DNA of 64,000 bases from Delphinapterus leucas (Eukaryota; Chordata; Mammalia; Artiodactyla; Monodontidae). The notes beneath the pieces were generated by a model. It ran no database searches. It had not been told where the DNA came from and saw only the letters and a list, made by a program, of their open reading frames with translations. The stretch is taken from assembly GCF_002288925.2 (NCBI RefSeq), contig NW_022098091.1, positions 1,551,917 to 1,615,916 of the forward strand, read 5' to 3'. This document shows positions 10,031 through 21,999 of this stretch, piece after piece. How positions within the stretch are numbered: the stretch's first letter is position 1; the number at the start of each line of letters is the position of its first letter. Made by a program: the position numbers and the translations under genes.

Positions 10031-11390
10031 CTAAGAGGAAACAATGTTGAGGGTATAACAGAAACCATGAATGTGTCATCCTTGGAATGCATCATCCATT
10101 GGAATGGTATCAATCCATATATTTCTGCTGTCTTCTCTAGCAACACCCAGCTGCCTGGGTACAAGAGCAGAGAAGACATATTCTCGTATAGATCCTGGAT
10201 CATGATTTGTAGACAGATGGAGAGGATTGACGAAGGAACAAGGCGATTGAAGGTGCTGGTGAAAGATGGAAGCCACCCAATTCAGACTGGCGAGGTACGT
10301 TAAACTCCGGTCAAGAGAAGCCTTGATAAGGTCAAAGAGCAGGTGATTTAGAAGTGAAAGTGGTAAAACTGGAAGCCCAGGCAGCACATGGTGTCAGAAT
10401 GATGTTGGAGTTTATGATTTCAGAGTTGGAACTCTTCCATATAATGCAAGGGCAATAGGAATGGGTGTTTTAAGTGGAGTAAAGATAAAGATCATTGGAG
10501 AGTTAAAGAACTAAGGGAGTTTCCATATCCAACTGCCAGGGTAGGTGGCTCATGTGTTTGAGATTTTGTACTGTTATCTCTTATTAGACCCAACTGTATT
10601 TTTTTTTAATAAAAGGAAAATGGAAGTGTCTAGCTTAGTAAATGACAACAGCAACGATAAAAGAATTATGGGCTTAGAGTGTTGGGTCAGTAAATCAAGG
10701 TGTTTAAATGAATCCAGAATTATGCAAGCCTGGGGAGGAGAAGATGAAGCCAGCTGCCAGTCCTGGTGTAGGAGTGACCAGGAACAGCAGAGAATATGAA
10801 GGAGAGTTTAGCTTGATGGGATGAACTCCAAAGCAGGAGGGGTAGCATGCAAATAATCTTGGAAAAATAAGGGCCTGAAAATGACATTAGGGAACCAGGA
10901 GTATCTCTGTTCCCCCACTTTCTGATATAGGAGGGAAAAACCCTCTAGGTCTGCAAATAAAGCTGTGTTTGGGGATAACCTCAGTGTAATTTGAATGAGT
11001 GGGTTGAGGGAAATTCTCTAAAGAGGAGTTTCTGTGTGAGGCATCAGAGAAATGAGGGGACCAGGGATGAAAGTATAAGTAGGAGAGATCTGTATTTGGG
11101 GCAGGGTCCAAAGATTATAGAGATGGGAACCACTTGTGCAGTGAATTAGCCTAAGGTTCCCAATTTTGGTTCAAAAGTTGTTTGGTACCAGTCTTGACTG
11201 AAGGCCCCACAGGGCTATGGAATCCAGTCTCCTCAGGCCTCCCTCTCAGGGTTCTGAGGGGAAGATCAAGCATTCCACCTCTGAGAAGACATTCTAGGAG
11301 AAAGAGAATGGAACAGTAGCTTGAACAATGATTACAAAGAGGAACAAGAAGCTAGACTAAAGTGAACAACTGGAGGAGGGTCCTTCATTC
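10031..11390. other. Intergenic sequence, no gene seen
   Basis: Unique-looking sequence with possible old repeat remnants near 10730-10860. Open frames of 60-105 codons are present on both strands, but none has family resemblance, conserved splice context or a promoter. Confidence 0.5.
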
Positions 11391-11515
11391 ACACCTTTAT
11401 CAAGTATTTATTGAACTCCTACCAGGGCTTTGTCTTGTTCATTGCTATATCCCCAGCATCAAGTGTTTGGCACATATGTGTTCAATAAGTATTTGTTGAA
11501 GGAATAAATTGTTCA
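11391..11515 (+). repeat. L2 3'-end fragment (plus)
   Basis: The order 'gctatatccccagcatc', 'tttggcacatatgtgttc', 'aataagtatttgttgaagg' and 'aataa' is the characteristic 3' terminus of the L2 LINE. Confidence 0.72.
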
Positions 11516-12462
11516 CTAACATGTTCAGATTAATCTATAAGTATTCAGAAAACAATAAAAAGAGTTTGACCTCTTTCAGCAGTCTCTGAATGGCAGCAGT
11601 AGTGGATAAGCAGGGAAATGAGACTTGTAAATGAGAGAACAATGTTGGAAGGGTACTCCCCACACAAAGCTGGGTCTCTCTTTTGGAAAACTTCTAGATG
11701 AGCCACATGACTAAGAAAGTACAGGCAAAGGCCGAGTGCTCAGAAGGTCAACCAAGGATAGCTTTTCTGTAAAACACTAACTTATGACAGGAAGAGAGCA
11801 CTAAATACTGATAACAACATTGTGGTAAAGTGGCCTCTTCAGGTAAAAGAAAAGTTCTGGTATAAACGGAAGTTTAGTGACAGAGGCACTTAGTGTTTTT
11901 AGATGGACTTTTTTTGAACCTTCTTTTGACATATATTTATCATGGGTGGATATTAGAGATTAATGCAAAATATGAACTCTTAGTTATTAAATCTTTATTA
12001 TTATATTTAGATTGAAAAGATTGAACTGAATAGAATTTACACAGTACAAGAACTTTTCTCAAGTTATTCATTAACTGCTAGAGCTACATACCCATCAAGA
12101 AGCATCATTCTTGATCAAGTGCCAGCCACCTACCTACCTTACAGTCCCAAACCCAATTAGTAACGTCAAACTGATACTTACGCTAAAATATTTATATTTT
12201 TAACTGCATATAAAACTCTCATGGTAGAAATTTGAACATAATCAGACCTATGGGGGAAATTTTGTTGGGGGGAGGTTGGGGGGCGGGTAGAGACAACTTA
12301 ATCTATCTTCTTACCCAGTCTGAATCAGGTGGATTCCTTGAACTGTCTTTCACCAGCACCATTAATCACCCCACGTAGATACCACCTACTCAAATATACA
12401 AAGGAAAGACCTGGAATCATTCAGCGATCATGAGTCCTGGTTTGACACTAAAGTCCAGGTCT
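11516..12462. other. Intergenic sequence, no gene seen
   Basis: AT-rich spacer. There is a G-rich patch at 12263-12290. No exon or RNA gene was recognised. Confidence 0.5.
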
Positions 12463-12812
12463 GGGACTTCCCCAGTGGTGCAGTGGTTAAGAATCCGCCT
12501 GCCAATGCAGGGGACATGGGTTCGAGCCCTGGTCCGGGAAGATCCCACATGCCGCAGAGCAACTAAGCCCGTGCACCACAACTACTAAGCATGCGCTCTA
12601 GAGCCCGCAAGCCACTACTACTGAGCCCACATGCTGCAACTACTGAAGCCTGCGTGCCTAGAGCCGGTGCTCTGCAACAAGAGAAGCCACTGCAATGAGA
12701 GGCCCACGCACTGCAACGAAGAGTAGCCCCCGCTCCCAGCAACTAGAGAAAGCCCGTGTGCAGCAACGAAGACCCAACGCAGCCAAAAAAAAACAAAAAA
12801 AAAAAAAAAAAA
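12463..12812 (+). repeat. Full-length CHR-type SINE (plus)
   Basis: A near full-length copy of about 350 bp: head 'gggacttccccagtggtgca', B box 'ggttcgagccc', the complete series of 'actactgagccc'-type units, 'agcaacgaagacccaacgc' and an interrupted poly-A tail. Confidence 0.93.
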
Positions 12813-13299
12813 CTGGTAAAGTCCATGTCTGAAGCAACTTTTATGATTAGGAAAGTCTGAAAACACCCTCAGACTTCTCTCCATTGCATTTCTGAGTCAT
12901 TTCCTTGTCCATTGACCCAAATTGTGTACAGCTACATGCAAGAACTATCCAAAAGTACAGAGTTTAGAACTAAAGAAACATTTGAGATCACTGAGTTCAG
13001 TGAAACACTGGCCAAGAGATCATGCCTTTTGTCCAGTTGCACAGCCTCTTGTCAGGCAGCTTTTCCGATACCGAAGGCCCTCTTCTCTAGAAGCTGACTT
13101 TACAGCAAATTTGGGACTCCAGCTTAAGTTTGTTTTTGTTAGGAGTAAACAAAGAAAATACTTGAGTTGGAAGTTTGAGAGGAACTCAGGGCCCAGGGTA
13201 ACAAGCTGGCATCCCATGGTATTCCCTTCAAGTAATTTGACCTATCACTGGTGCTCCTGCAATGGACCGAGGAGAGGACTCATGTAGGACCAGAATATT
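12813..13299. other. Intergenic sequence, no gene seen
   Basis: Contains a 121-codon open frame (12922-13287, plus) with no recognisable domain and no supporting context; treated as chance. Confidence 0.5.
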
Positions 13300-13486
13300 C
13301 TAACTTTCAACCTTGGGACTATTGACATTTTGAACTAGATATTTTGTTATGGGAGCTGTCCTGTGTATTTTAGGATGTTAACAGCATCTCTGTGCTCTAC
13401 CCACTAGATGCTCAGTCAGGACAATCAAAAAAGTCCCCAGACATTGCCACATGTTCCCTGGGATCCTGTGGTTGGGAACCACTGTT
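13300..13486 (-). mobile_element. MER5-type hAT non-autonomous DNA transposon remnant
   Basis: The plus strand reads the complement of MER5A: 'ttgggactattgacatttt', 'ggagctgtcctgtgtattt', 'ctacccactagatgc', 'ccccagacattgccacatg' and a terminal 'gttgggaaccactg'. The last part contains the hAT-Charlie terminal inverted repeat. Confidence 0.78.
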
Positions 13487-14254
13487 CTGACTAAAGGAAG
13501 AGGTTCTTGTAACTCAAGCCTGGGGCTATGTAATCCTCTCAGCAGTGTCTATTCTTATTCCTACACCCTTTTGCCTGGTTTCTCCCTCACCTTTCCCTCT
13601 GGGGCCACCATGCCTTCATCAGATGGGATCCTCCGACCTCTCTCTACCCTCAGCGGCCCTGAAAGTGGCACCTGGGGTGAAAATGGGAAACAAAAGTTTC
13701 TACCCTTCCCCTCTTGCACCAAGGGGATCCCCCTCGCTGGATAGGAATTTACATAATTGGTTAAAATAAGACAACATGTATGCAAGGCTTAGCTCTTACC
13801 TGTAACTGCTGTGAATCAAGGAGAGGGCAGGGCTTTAAGCCCCTTTCCTATCTTGAGGGTGGGCTGGGAGGGAGAGATGAGAGCATAAAGGAATCTGCCC
13901 TTTCTGCACAATTTCCCCTTGACTCAGCAGTCCTACTTCCCCTCCCCAGCCCACACTCATCCTCACCAGTGCCCATATTTACACACTGCAAACCTATGTT
14001 GTCATAGAGAGACATAAACCAGCTGGTTGCTATGAAGGTTTACACACAAACACACACCCTAGGGTACGGCCCAGGCTGAGCAGTGGAGATGAATGGCACT
14101 TCTTACTGGGACATGCATTTTTTCTTTCTCTTAATTTGCTATTGTCCTACCTCTTCTTTTCTCCCCACATTTTCATGCTTCTCATTCCTGCTCCCAGATG
14201 ACACTTCCCACGGACGAGTACTGTTCTTAAACATCTCCCTTGCCTCAGGAAGTC
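13487..14254. other. Intergenic sequence, no gene seen
   Basis: Pyrimidine-rich spacer (13530-13750 and 13920-14230). No exon was recognised. Confidence 0.5.
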
Positions 14255-14422
14255 ACAGTTTAAAAACAGAATTACTTAACCTTTTTGAACTTCAGTCCCT
14301 TAATCTGTAATATGAGGATAATTATAATACAAACCTTATATGGATTTTGTTAGAATTAAATTGGATATATGTAAAGAAATTTGTATCATGGCTGGCAAAG
14401 TACGTGCTCAATAAATGGAATT
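14255..14422 (+). repeat. MIR SINE 3' portion (plus)
   Basis: 'cttaacctttttgaacttcag', 'ttaatctgtaatatgagg', 'ggctggcaaagtacgtgc' and 'tcaataaatgg' occur in the order expected for the 3' half of MIR. Confidence 0.7.
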
Positions 14423-16814
14423 TGTTCTTATGCTAAAATAAAAGCCTGCTCGGGGGCACCTGGGAACCAACCACAGGTGCCTTTGGAAATCTTGGCTTGT
14501 GTGTCCTCTCTGATAGTAGAAAAAAGCTATTGTGGGAGTGTCCCTTGTCCTGTAGAATGATGGAAGAGCAGAATTGTGTGGGAAGATTGCTTTGTGTTTT
14601 GCCTTTGTTGTACTCAGATGGAAAGCTGTTTTGGGAAGGAAAATCTGGGTATATGATCTCTTCCTTTCTGTAGTTTGAAATGAAAGAAAAGACACAATAC
14701 ACAAAATCATTGCCTGGCTGAAATGGAAGAGTATAATGGAGGCAGAGTGCTCTCTGGGCCTTTGGCCCTGGCTACCCTTCTCCAGCAGACCCCTATCCAA
14801 GAGCAGGCTGCCTGTGTTGGTGTAACAGGCTGGGGCTTATTCCTACTGTAGATTCTGTGCATGACGTCTATTGAATTTTTTCCGAAAAAAAAAATAAACA
14901 AAAAAACCTGGAACTTTCTAATATCAGATAAAGGGCAGGTATTTCCAACCCTGAAAATAGGTAAGATTTCTCTTCTTCAGCTTGAATTTAGTGTACAGCT
15001 ATGTTCCTGCAGGAGGTCTCAGTTCCTCCCAACACACTGAGAAAATAGAAGAAAACATTATGTGCCTTGCATTTTCACCTCTGTCCTATTTCACAGAATA
15101 GATATCACTATCCTATTTTTACAGGTTAAAACAGATTTGATTGAAAAAGATACTTTATAAACTAAGAATTGTGGTTACATCTGGAAGGGAGTTAGGGGAA
15201 TGGGATTGAAGGTGATAACCAAAGGAAAGTTAGTCTCATCTTAATGGTTTGCTTTTTTTATAAGGAGAGTATTTATGCATTAATTATGTGATTAAAATTA
15301 AATTTTGAATTAGAAGGTAAGACTATTTTACAGACGTTTAATGAAGCTCAGAAAAGGTAATTTATCTAAGGTCATTTGGTAATTGACAGACTCCAGGGTC
15401 CATGGCTGCCCCCCCAAACAACAATGTCCTAGGTACACCCTCATGGAGAACCAGGTTTGGAGCCAAGAGGGAGTCCTGAGCTTTCCCTCTCATGGGCAGT
15501 GGGATCATTGTAGTGGGCCCTAGACATTAGCTTTATCACTAAAGGGAGGCGTAACCAAACCATGTCTGACCAACTTGATGACTACCCTGTGACTTGGCCT
15601 GTGAAGTATGACTAAATCACATAGACTCGAAGGTAGGGAATGGGGAAGGATGTAAAGCAGGTTGATAACGGAGATTATGTTTTACACTTAAGATTTTAAC
15701 TGGATGTTTCAGCTGGGGTACCAAGATATAATAGATATGAAATTCCAAAGGGAGATACCAGACAGAAATGCAAAGGTTTAAAGGAAATTAACAAGGACCA
15801 GTTCCACAAGTCTTGAATCCTCATTTCAAGAGTATAAAAAGTGGGGATAGGGTTTACAAATGAGATTTCTTTGGAGAGAGCTACTACTGTGTTGTGATCC
15901 ACATCCAATCTGGAGGAGAGGGTGTGGGGAGTACTTCCCTCTTCTCAAGCCTAGAAGGAGGGGTCTTAGGGACAGCTACATCTTGGAATCAACTGCACTT
16001 CCTTCTGACAAAGGGTCAAATATACATGAATCCTGGGAACCAAGTATGAAGCCAGGGTAAATCCTGCTCAAGAGAACTTCCTGGACACATAGTGGGACTC
16101 TTTACAAAAGATTCCATGTAGAATGGACCTCTGGAAAACAGAAAGATGAGGGGGTAGTGGTGGCCATAGAAATACAATGCATCATGTCACTTAAGGGAAG
16201 CTGATATTGCCATTGAAAGGCCCAGCAGGGAAGCCTCTGATGGATCCACACAAATGCCCATGAGACAGTCAGCTTTCAACATCAGCATGAGGAGAGCATG
16301 AAGCCACCAAGAATATTTCTCCCTCTTCCTTCTGCCCCATTCTAGGTGTCAGTGTCAGCATCTAGGAAGTAGAGGAGAAGCCAACTACCACTATTCCACA
16401 AAGGCAAGCTTGCAGGCTATACCAATCCTAGCTGTGGGGTGAAGAGTCTGTTCTGCTACTTAAAGTGATCGCAAGACTGTTACCCAAAGGTGAAGAAATG
16501 TTAGGGGGGGGATGCTGGAATTTTCGTCCAGGTCAGAGGGAAACATCTCCTACTGAAATAAATTTTTCAGTGGCAGGAGACAAAATTAAACTTTAATTTT
16601 TACTACATCCCTTCAATTGGTACTTGTTAAACATTCCAACTATCATCTTTATATTCTCTGAGGCATTTAATTGGCACTCATGGAATGAGATTTCCAGTTT
16701 GTAGTCCAAAGAGCCTTTGAAAGGCTAAGATGCTCTCCACCATAAAACAACTCAAAACAAGGGAGTTTTAGGGATTTGGGGTTTGGTAAATCTGGCTGAG
16801 ACCAAGGGAATTTA
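14423..16814. other. Intergenic sequence, no gene seen
   Basis: A 2.4 kb spacer with possible MIR scraps near 15060-15130 and 15320-15400. A 130-codon minus-strand open frame (14408-14800) has no family resemblance. Confidence 0.5.
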
Positions 16815-16981
16815 AAGTAGACTCTTAGAGTTAGTTGGAACCTTGAAGATCATCTAGTTCTAATTCCTCCTGAATTAATCTTTTCCAGAGCATCCCTGAC
16901 AGGTGATCATTTAGTTTTTTCTTGAATAACTCCAGTGTCTTAGAATTTACTACTATCTTCACCCTCATTAAAACTCTTCGA

Positions 16982-17143
16982 GGGACTTCCCTGGTGGTCC
17001 AGTGGCTAAGTCTCCGCGCTCCCAATGCAGGGGCCCGAGGTTCCATCCTTGGTCAGGGAACTAGATCCCACATGCCACAACGAAGATCCCACATGCCGCA
17101 ACTAAGACCCAGCACAGCCAAATAATTTTAAAAAATAAAAGAA
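16982..17143 (+). repeat. tRNA-derived SINE, short form (plus)
   Basis: Head 'gggacttccctggtggtcca', 'gctcccaatgcaggggccc', a short body with 'gccgcaactaagacccagc', then an A-rich tail. It is inserted in an older repeat. Confidence 0.9.
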
Positions 17144-17178
17144 TACATCAATCAACCCTCATTATAAAAAACAAAACA

Positions 17179-17487
17179 GGGACTTCCCTGGTGGCGCAGT
17201 GGTTAAGAATCTGCCTGCCAATGCAGGGGACACGAGTTCGAGCCCTGGTCCAGGAAGATCCCACATGCTGTGGAGCATCTAAGCCTGTGCGCCACAACTA
17301 CTGAGCCTGCGCTCCACAACTACTGAAGCCCGCACGCTCTAGGGCCCGTGTGCTGCAACTACTGAGGCCCGTGCGCCTAGAGCCCATGCTCTGCACAAGA
17401 GAAGCCATCGCAATGAGACGCCCATGCACTGCAATGAAGAGTAGCCCCCACTAGAAAGCAGCAGCAACTAGAGAAAGCCTCACCCTG

Positions 17488-17520
<33 letters not shown>
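17179..17520 (+). repeat. Full-length CHR-type SINE with long poly-A (plus)
   Basis: Head 'gggacttccctggtggcgca', B box 'agttcgagccc' and the full body, ending in an uninterrupted poly-A run of about 30 nt. The long pure tail suggests recent insertion or recent tail expansion. Confidence 0.92.
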
Positions 17521-17521
<1 letters not shown>

Positions 17522-17849
17522 ACTCTTCATTTGAGGACCACTTTTCTCTACATCTCATTTCACTAAACATTCTCCCTTCCTTCAGTTATTGCTCCTTGAC
17601 ATGGTATGGACTCCTGGCATCTCCTTATTTTCTAGATGAGCTCAAATTGTGTCAATGTACCTCTCTAAGTCTGGTCCAGATGTGACCTGAATCAAGTAGA
17701 AATAAATCATCACCTCCTGGTTGTAGACTTGGACTGTGAGAGAGCCTTAGGTCCCCTTAGATTTTGTTCAGTACTAACCCTATCACACTATTGACTCATT
17801 AAAACTAACTAAAACCTAGAGACGTAATTTTGGGGATGAGATAGGGTTG

Positions 17850-18310
17850 TTTTGATTTATTTTGATTTTATAAATAATATATGAATACAATTCCTTTATA
17901 AAACTTGTAAATAATAGAGATTAAAACCTTCATTCAAAAAAACTACAGACAAAGGCAAAGTCTTTCTTGATCATTACCCCAAATCCTGGTCCTCTAGTTA
18001 TGTACCCTTCCAGACTTTTTTCTATGTATTTACATGGATATACAGTTACATGTAGAAATACGTAGTTGTACAGGATTTTTAAAACATAAATGGTATCAGA
18101 TGGTTTGTGTTATTCTACGTCTTCTTTCTTCACTTAACATGATTCAGAGACCTTTTCATATCTGCACATATAAAGCTATCTCACTCTTTGTAGCTGCTAT
18201 AGTAAGGATCCCATAGTATGAATGTATCACAATTTATCTAACCATTCTGTTGTTGGACATATAGATTGTTTCCAGTTTTTTGCTATTACAATGTTTCACA
18301 GAAAATTGAA
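17850..18310. repeat. L1 fragment
   Basis: Contains the widely shared L1 phrases 'ggatcccatagtatgaatgt', 'atcacaatttatctaacc', 'gttggacatatagattg' and 'tttccagttttttgctatt'. No intact coding sequence is present. Confidence 0.65.
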
Positions 18311-18457
18311 TTGAACAATTGCAGGCTCCACTGTCAGACTTCACAGAGGAGAAGTCTGAGTTACATATCCCAGGCCAAGAGGAGAAAAATTAAAATTGAG
18401 TAGTAAACCAAGTTTACTACCCCTTTCATGGCTAGTCCCCTCATTGTTGTTCCTTTT

Positions 18458-18760
18458 TTTTTTTTTTTTTTCTTTCTTTCAAGAGCCTCTTGGCTAGTCT
18501 TGGCCCTTTGGTCTTACATGTAAGTTTTAGGATCAACTTATCAATTTCCTTATCTAGAACTGCATTTAGTCTATACATCATTTTGAATGAGAACTGACAT
18601 TTTTACAATTGAGTCTTCCTATATGTGAATATGGTTTGTGTCTCTATTGGGTTTTGCTTAATGTATTTCAATAGAATTTTATAACATTCTCCATATATCT
18701 TTACACATAGTGGTAGAGACTGTTGGTTATGCTTCCTTTCTTCTATAGTAACAGAATCCT
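18458..18760 (-). repeat. Poly-T tract and L1 ORF2-type fragment (minus)
   Basis: The poly-T at 18458-18476 is followed by sequence resembling the complement of L1 ORF2: 'ttttaggatcaacttatcaa', 'gagtcttcctatatgtga' and 'tttcaatagaattttat'. It is decayed and non-coding. Confidence 0.65.
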
Positions 18761-18918
18761 CAGTTTTTAGCTGGGCACACAGACACTCAGAATAAAGACT
18801 GTATTCTTAGAATAAAGACTCCCTTGCAGGTAGAAGACCATGTAACTAATTTCTAGCTAACAGGATATTAACAAAAAAAAGGTATGCAACTTCAGGGAAG
18901 TGTCAATAAAGAAAGCTA

Positions 18919-19137
18919 GGGCTTCCCTGGTGGCGCAGTGGTTGAGAGTCCGCCTGCCGATGCAGGGGACACGGGTTCGTGCTCCCGGTTCGGGAAGATC
19001 CCACATGCCGCGGAGGGGCTGGGCCTGTGAGTCATGGCCGCTGAGCCTGCGCGTCTGGAGCCTGTGCTCCACAGCGGGAGAGGCCACAACAGTGAGAGGC
19101 CCGCGTACCGCAAAAAAAATAAAAATAAAAAAATAAA
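18919..19137 (+). repeat. Odontocete-type CHR SINE with target-site duplication (plus)
   Basis: Subtype marked by 'ggttgagagtccgcctgccg', 'gggttcgtgctcc', 'gagtcatggccgctgagcc' and 'gagaggccacaacagtgag'. An A-rich tail follows, then a direct repeat of the flank ('ataaagaaag...aaagctag'), which matches the sequence at about 18905-18918. The well-preserved duplication and low divergence indicate a young insertion. Confidence 0.92.
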
Positions 19138-20121
19138 GAAAGAAAGCTAGATACCCTTTGCCTTCCCTTTTCTATTGTATTTCCTGCTGGTTGGAATGCA
19201 GATAAGATGGGTAAAGCTAGCCGTCTTGGACCTTGAGGTAGAAAAGTATGTATGAGGATAGCAGAACAACACAACAGAAGGAAGTATGAGTTCCCGATCA
19301 TTATGGAACCACTATGCCAACTCTGGGTTTGTCAGAAAGGAATAAGAATGAATATTGGATAAGGCAACTAGCAATGTCTGTCACACCTTATGAAACGCTA
19401 CTGAACCCTAGGTTTTATGCTAGTGTTACCTGTGGAGACTAGGGCCCGAAATTATAATCTTATAGGCAAAGATGATAGATTACAGTGTTGTGATGACAAG
19501 GTAGGAAGATACTGATACTGAAGGCACAGTATGAAAGAGTATGGTATTCAGTAAGAAGTGTAAGAAATGTCCAACTAAGCAAGAAGTTCAATTAATGATT
19601 TTGACATAAAAACATGAGATCAACTTTTTAGTGTGTGATCAAGAATAATCTTTAGAAATTATTTATGGTCACAGGGAGGAATGTTTGGGAAAAAATTATG
19701 TACATTTTAGAAATAAGGCAAAAAGATGACTACATGATCTTTTAATATCATGTTAGAGCATTTTCAAATAAGTCCACCTGAGGGTTACTAGATTACCTTG
19801 GTGAATGTGATTTTATTTGATTAGCACCCAGGAGTTTTACAACCCTCAAAAATTAGAGGATAATGTGATTGAGTATGGTATGAAGAAGCCTTAGAAATAG
19901 TTTATAAGCAAAATAGTTTATAAGCCTCAATTTAGAGAAAGAGAACAAGGTGCTCCAGTAGTTCTGGAAATTTCTATCAGTTGAGTAGAGAGTCTCCCCA
20001 AACTTGGGTTACATATAGGGCCTCAAAACAAAACAAAAGAAAAACAAAAACACTGCTTTATTAGGCTGAGGAATAAAAGGGTTGAGTAATTAAGAGAGAC
20101 GGTAAGGATAAGAGCAAGAGT
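19138..20121. other. Intergenic sequence, no gene seen
   Basis: AT-rich unique sequence; no exon, RNA gene or clear repeat was recognised. Confidence 0.5.
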
Positions 20122-20456
20122 TTTTTTTTAAGATTTTTAAATATTTATTTTATTTATTATCATTTATTTTTGGCTGCATTGGGTCTTCGTTGCCAGGCAT
20201 GGTCTTTCTCTAGCTGCAGTGAGCAGGGGCTACTCTTCGTTGCAGTGCACAGGCTTCTCATTGCAGCGGCTTCTCTTATTGCAGAGCACAAGCTCTAAGC
20301 ACGTGGGCTTCACTAGTTGTGGCACATGGGCTCAGTAGTTGTGGCTCGCAGGCTTAGTTGCTCCGCGGCATGTGGGCTCTTCCAGGACCAGGGCTCGAAC
20401 CCGTGTGCCCTGCATTGGCAGGCAGATTCTTAACCACTGCACCACCAGGGAAGCCC
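20122..20456 (-). repeat. Full-length CHR-type SINE (minus) with target-site duplication
   Basis: The complement of the long form, from an AT-rich tail through 'ttggctgcattgggtcttcg' to 'accaccagggaagccc'. The direct repeat 'aagagcaagag' flanks it at 20110-20120 and from about 20456. Confidence 0.93.
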
Positions 20457-20552
20457 AAGAGCAAGAGATTTTTAATTAGGAGGGAAGGCAACATGAGATA
20501 TTAAGTATGCCCAATTTCAGGCCCCAAAGAGTGGAGAACAAGACTATTAGAG

Positions 20553-20929
20553 TGGACTTCCCTGGCTGTCCAGTGGTTAAGACTCCGTGCTTCCACTGCA
20601 GGGGGCAGGTTTGATCCCTGATCGGAGAACTAAGATCTCACATGCCGGGACTTCTCTGGTGGCACAGTGGTTAAGAATCCGCCTGCCAATGCAGGGGACA
20701 TAGGTTGGATCCCTGGTCCCGGAAGATCCCACATGCCACAGAGCAACTAAGCCCGTGCTCCGCAACAAGAGAAGCCACTGCAATGAGAAGCCCGCGCACT
20801 GCAACAAAGAGTAGCCCCCCACTTGCCACAATTAGAGAGAGCCCATGTGCAGCAACGAAGACCCAACGCAGCCAAAAATACATAAATAAATAATCGATCC
20901 CACATACCCCATGGTGCAGCAAAAAAAAA
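20553..20929 (+). repeat. Outer short-form SINE interrupted by another SINE
   Basis: The left part, 20553-20647, runs from 'ggacttccctggctgtcca' to 'aagatctcacatgcc'. The right part, about 20894-20929, resumes with 'gatcccacataccccatgg' and a poly-A tail. The inner SINE at 20648-20893 splits it. Confidence 0.82.
20648..20893 (+). repeat. Inner CHR-type SINE nested in an older SINE
   Basis: Starts with 'gggacttctctggtggcaca', has a 'ggttggatccc' B-box variant and a body with an internal deletion, and ends at 'cagccaaaaatacataaat'. Nesting shows it is younger than the copy around it. Confidence 0.87.
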
Positions 20930-21551
20930 AAGACTATTGGAGTACATCTTAGATCCTATATTAAGACCTTTTCTTTGTCTATTTTGAAAGAAATTATGTA
21001 AATGAATTCTCTGAAACAAAGGCACATTTTAAGGAGGAAATGTATTCACAATTTGGGGACATTTCAAAGGATTCATGCCTACAAAAAAGAATGACATAAT
21101 CAAGATGTCAACAATGCTTTTCTTTTCCGGTTCAGGATTGTGGCCAATATAGTTATCCTAAGAACAAGAGCCATTCTTGATATGCAGTGTGTACAAATCC
21201 AGAGGCTCCTGTGACTCTGAATAATGTTACGGATCAGAAGACCTTCTAAGTGAAGTAAAATTTGCTGAGGACAGGACCTCCCAGACTCCTGGAAACATGC
21301 TGACTCCTTGCCTCTAAGCTGCATATATCCTTTCCCCCACTGGTAAGAGTAGTGGCTTTCTAGGGCAGTCCATAGTAGTCTAGAAGGTGGTCTACCTGTT
21401 GATCGTGTATAATATGGATGCCTGTTTTATGATAATGTCACACTCTGTTCTTTCATCCTCTTAGTCATCAAGCCCTGTAGACTCTGCCTCCACAGTGTCA
21501 TGTTATTTTTTCCATTTCCACTACCACCACCTGAGTTCAGGTCACCACTAA
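20930..21551. other. Intergenic sequence, no gene seen
   Basis: No exon or clear repeat was recognised. Confidence 0.5.
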
Positions 21552-21745
21552 TTCTTTTTTTAAAAAATATTTATTTATTTATTCAGTTGCGCCAGATCTT
21601 AGTTGCAGCAGGCGGGTTCCTTAGTTGTGGCATGCTAACTCTTAGTTGCGGCATGCATGTGGGATCTAGTTCCCTGACCAGGGATGAACCCAGGCCCCCT
21701 GCATTGGGAGTGCAGTCTTATCCACTGCGCCACCAGGGAAGTCCC
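21552..21745 (-). repeat. tRNA-derived SINE (minus) with target-site duplication
   Basis: An A-rich tail complement, then 'agttgcggcatgcatgtggg' to 'gccaccagggaagtccc'. The flanking direct repeat is 'ctaattctt'. Confidence 0.9.
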
Positions 21746-21990
21746 TAATTCTTGCCTATCACATTGCAGTAGCCTCCTAATTTATTTACTTCCAATCCTT
21801 TCTCTCTCGATCCATTCTAAAACAATTAGAGTAATGAACCTAAATTAGAGCACATATCATGGTACTCTAGTTCTTAGAGGTTCCCAACTGCCCAGAAAAG
21901 TTCTAAGCTCTTCAACTGGCTTTCAAAGCCCTCAATAATATGACCCCATCCTGCTTTTCTAGCTTTTGTATATCCCATATTAGTAAATAT
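21746..21990 (+). repeat. L2-like fragment (plus)
   Basis: 'gcagtagcctcctaattt' and 'ctttcaaagccctcaataat' followed by 'atgaccccatcctgctttt' resemble decayed internal L2 sequence. Confidence 0.5.
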
Positions 21991-21999
21991 TCAGATTTA

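Larger units (their letters stand above)
16815..17700. repeat. Ancient mammalian repeat split by two SINEs
   Basis: The segments 16815-16980 ('ttggaaccttgaagatcatc', 'gcatccctgacaggtgatca') and about 17521-17700 ('cagttattgctccttgacat', 'gtccagatgtgacctga') look like consecutive parts of one old mammal-wide repeat. Two SINE insertions at 16982-17143 and 17179-17520 separate them. I do not name the family. Confidence 0.5.

Noticed and set aside
12463..12540. tRNA-like A and B boxes that could be read as tRNA genes
   Set aside because: They are the heads of SINEs. No cloverleaf or mature tRNA 3' end is present, and the sequence continues into the SINE body.
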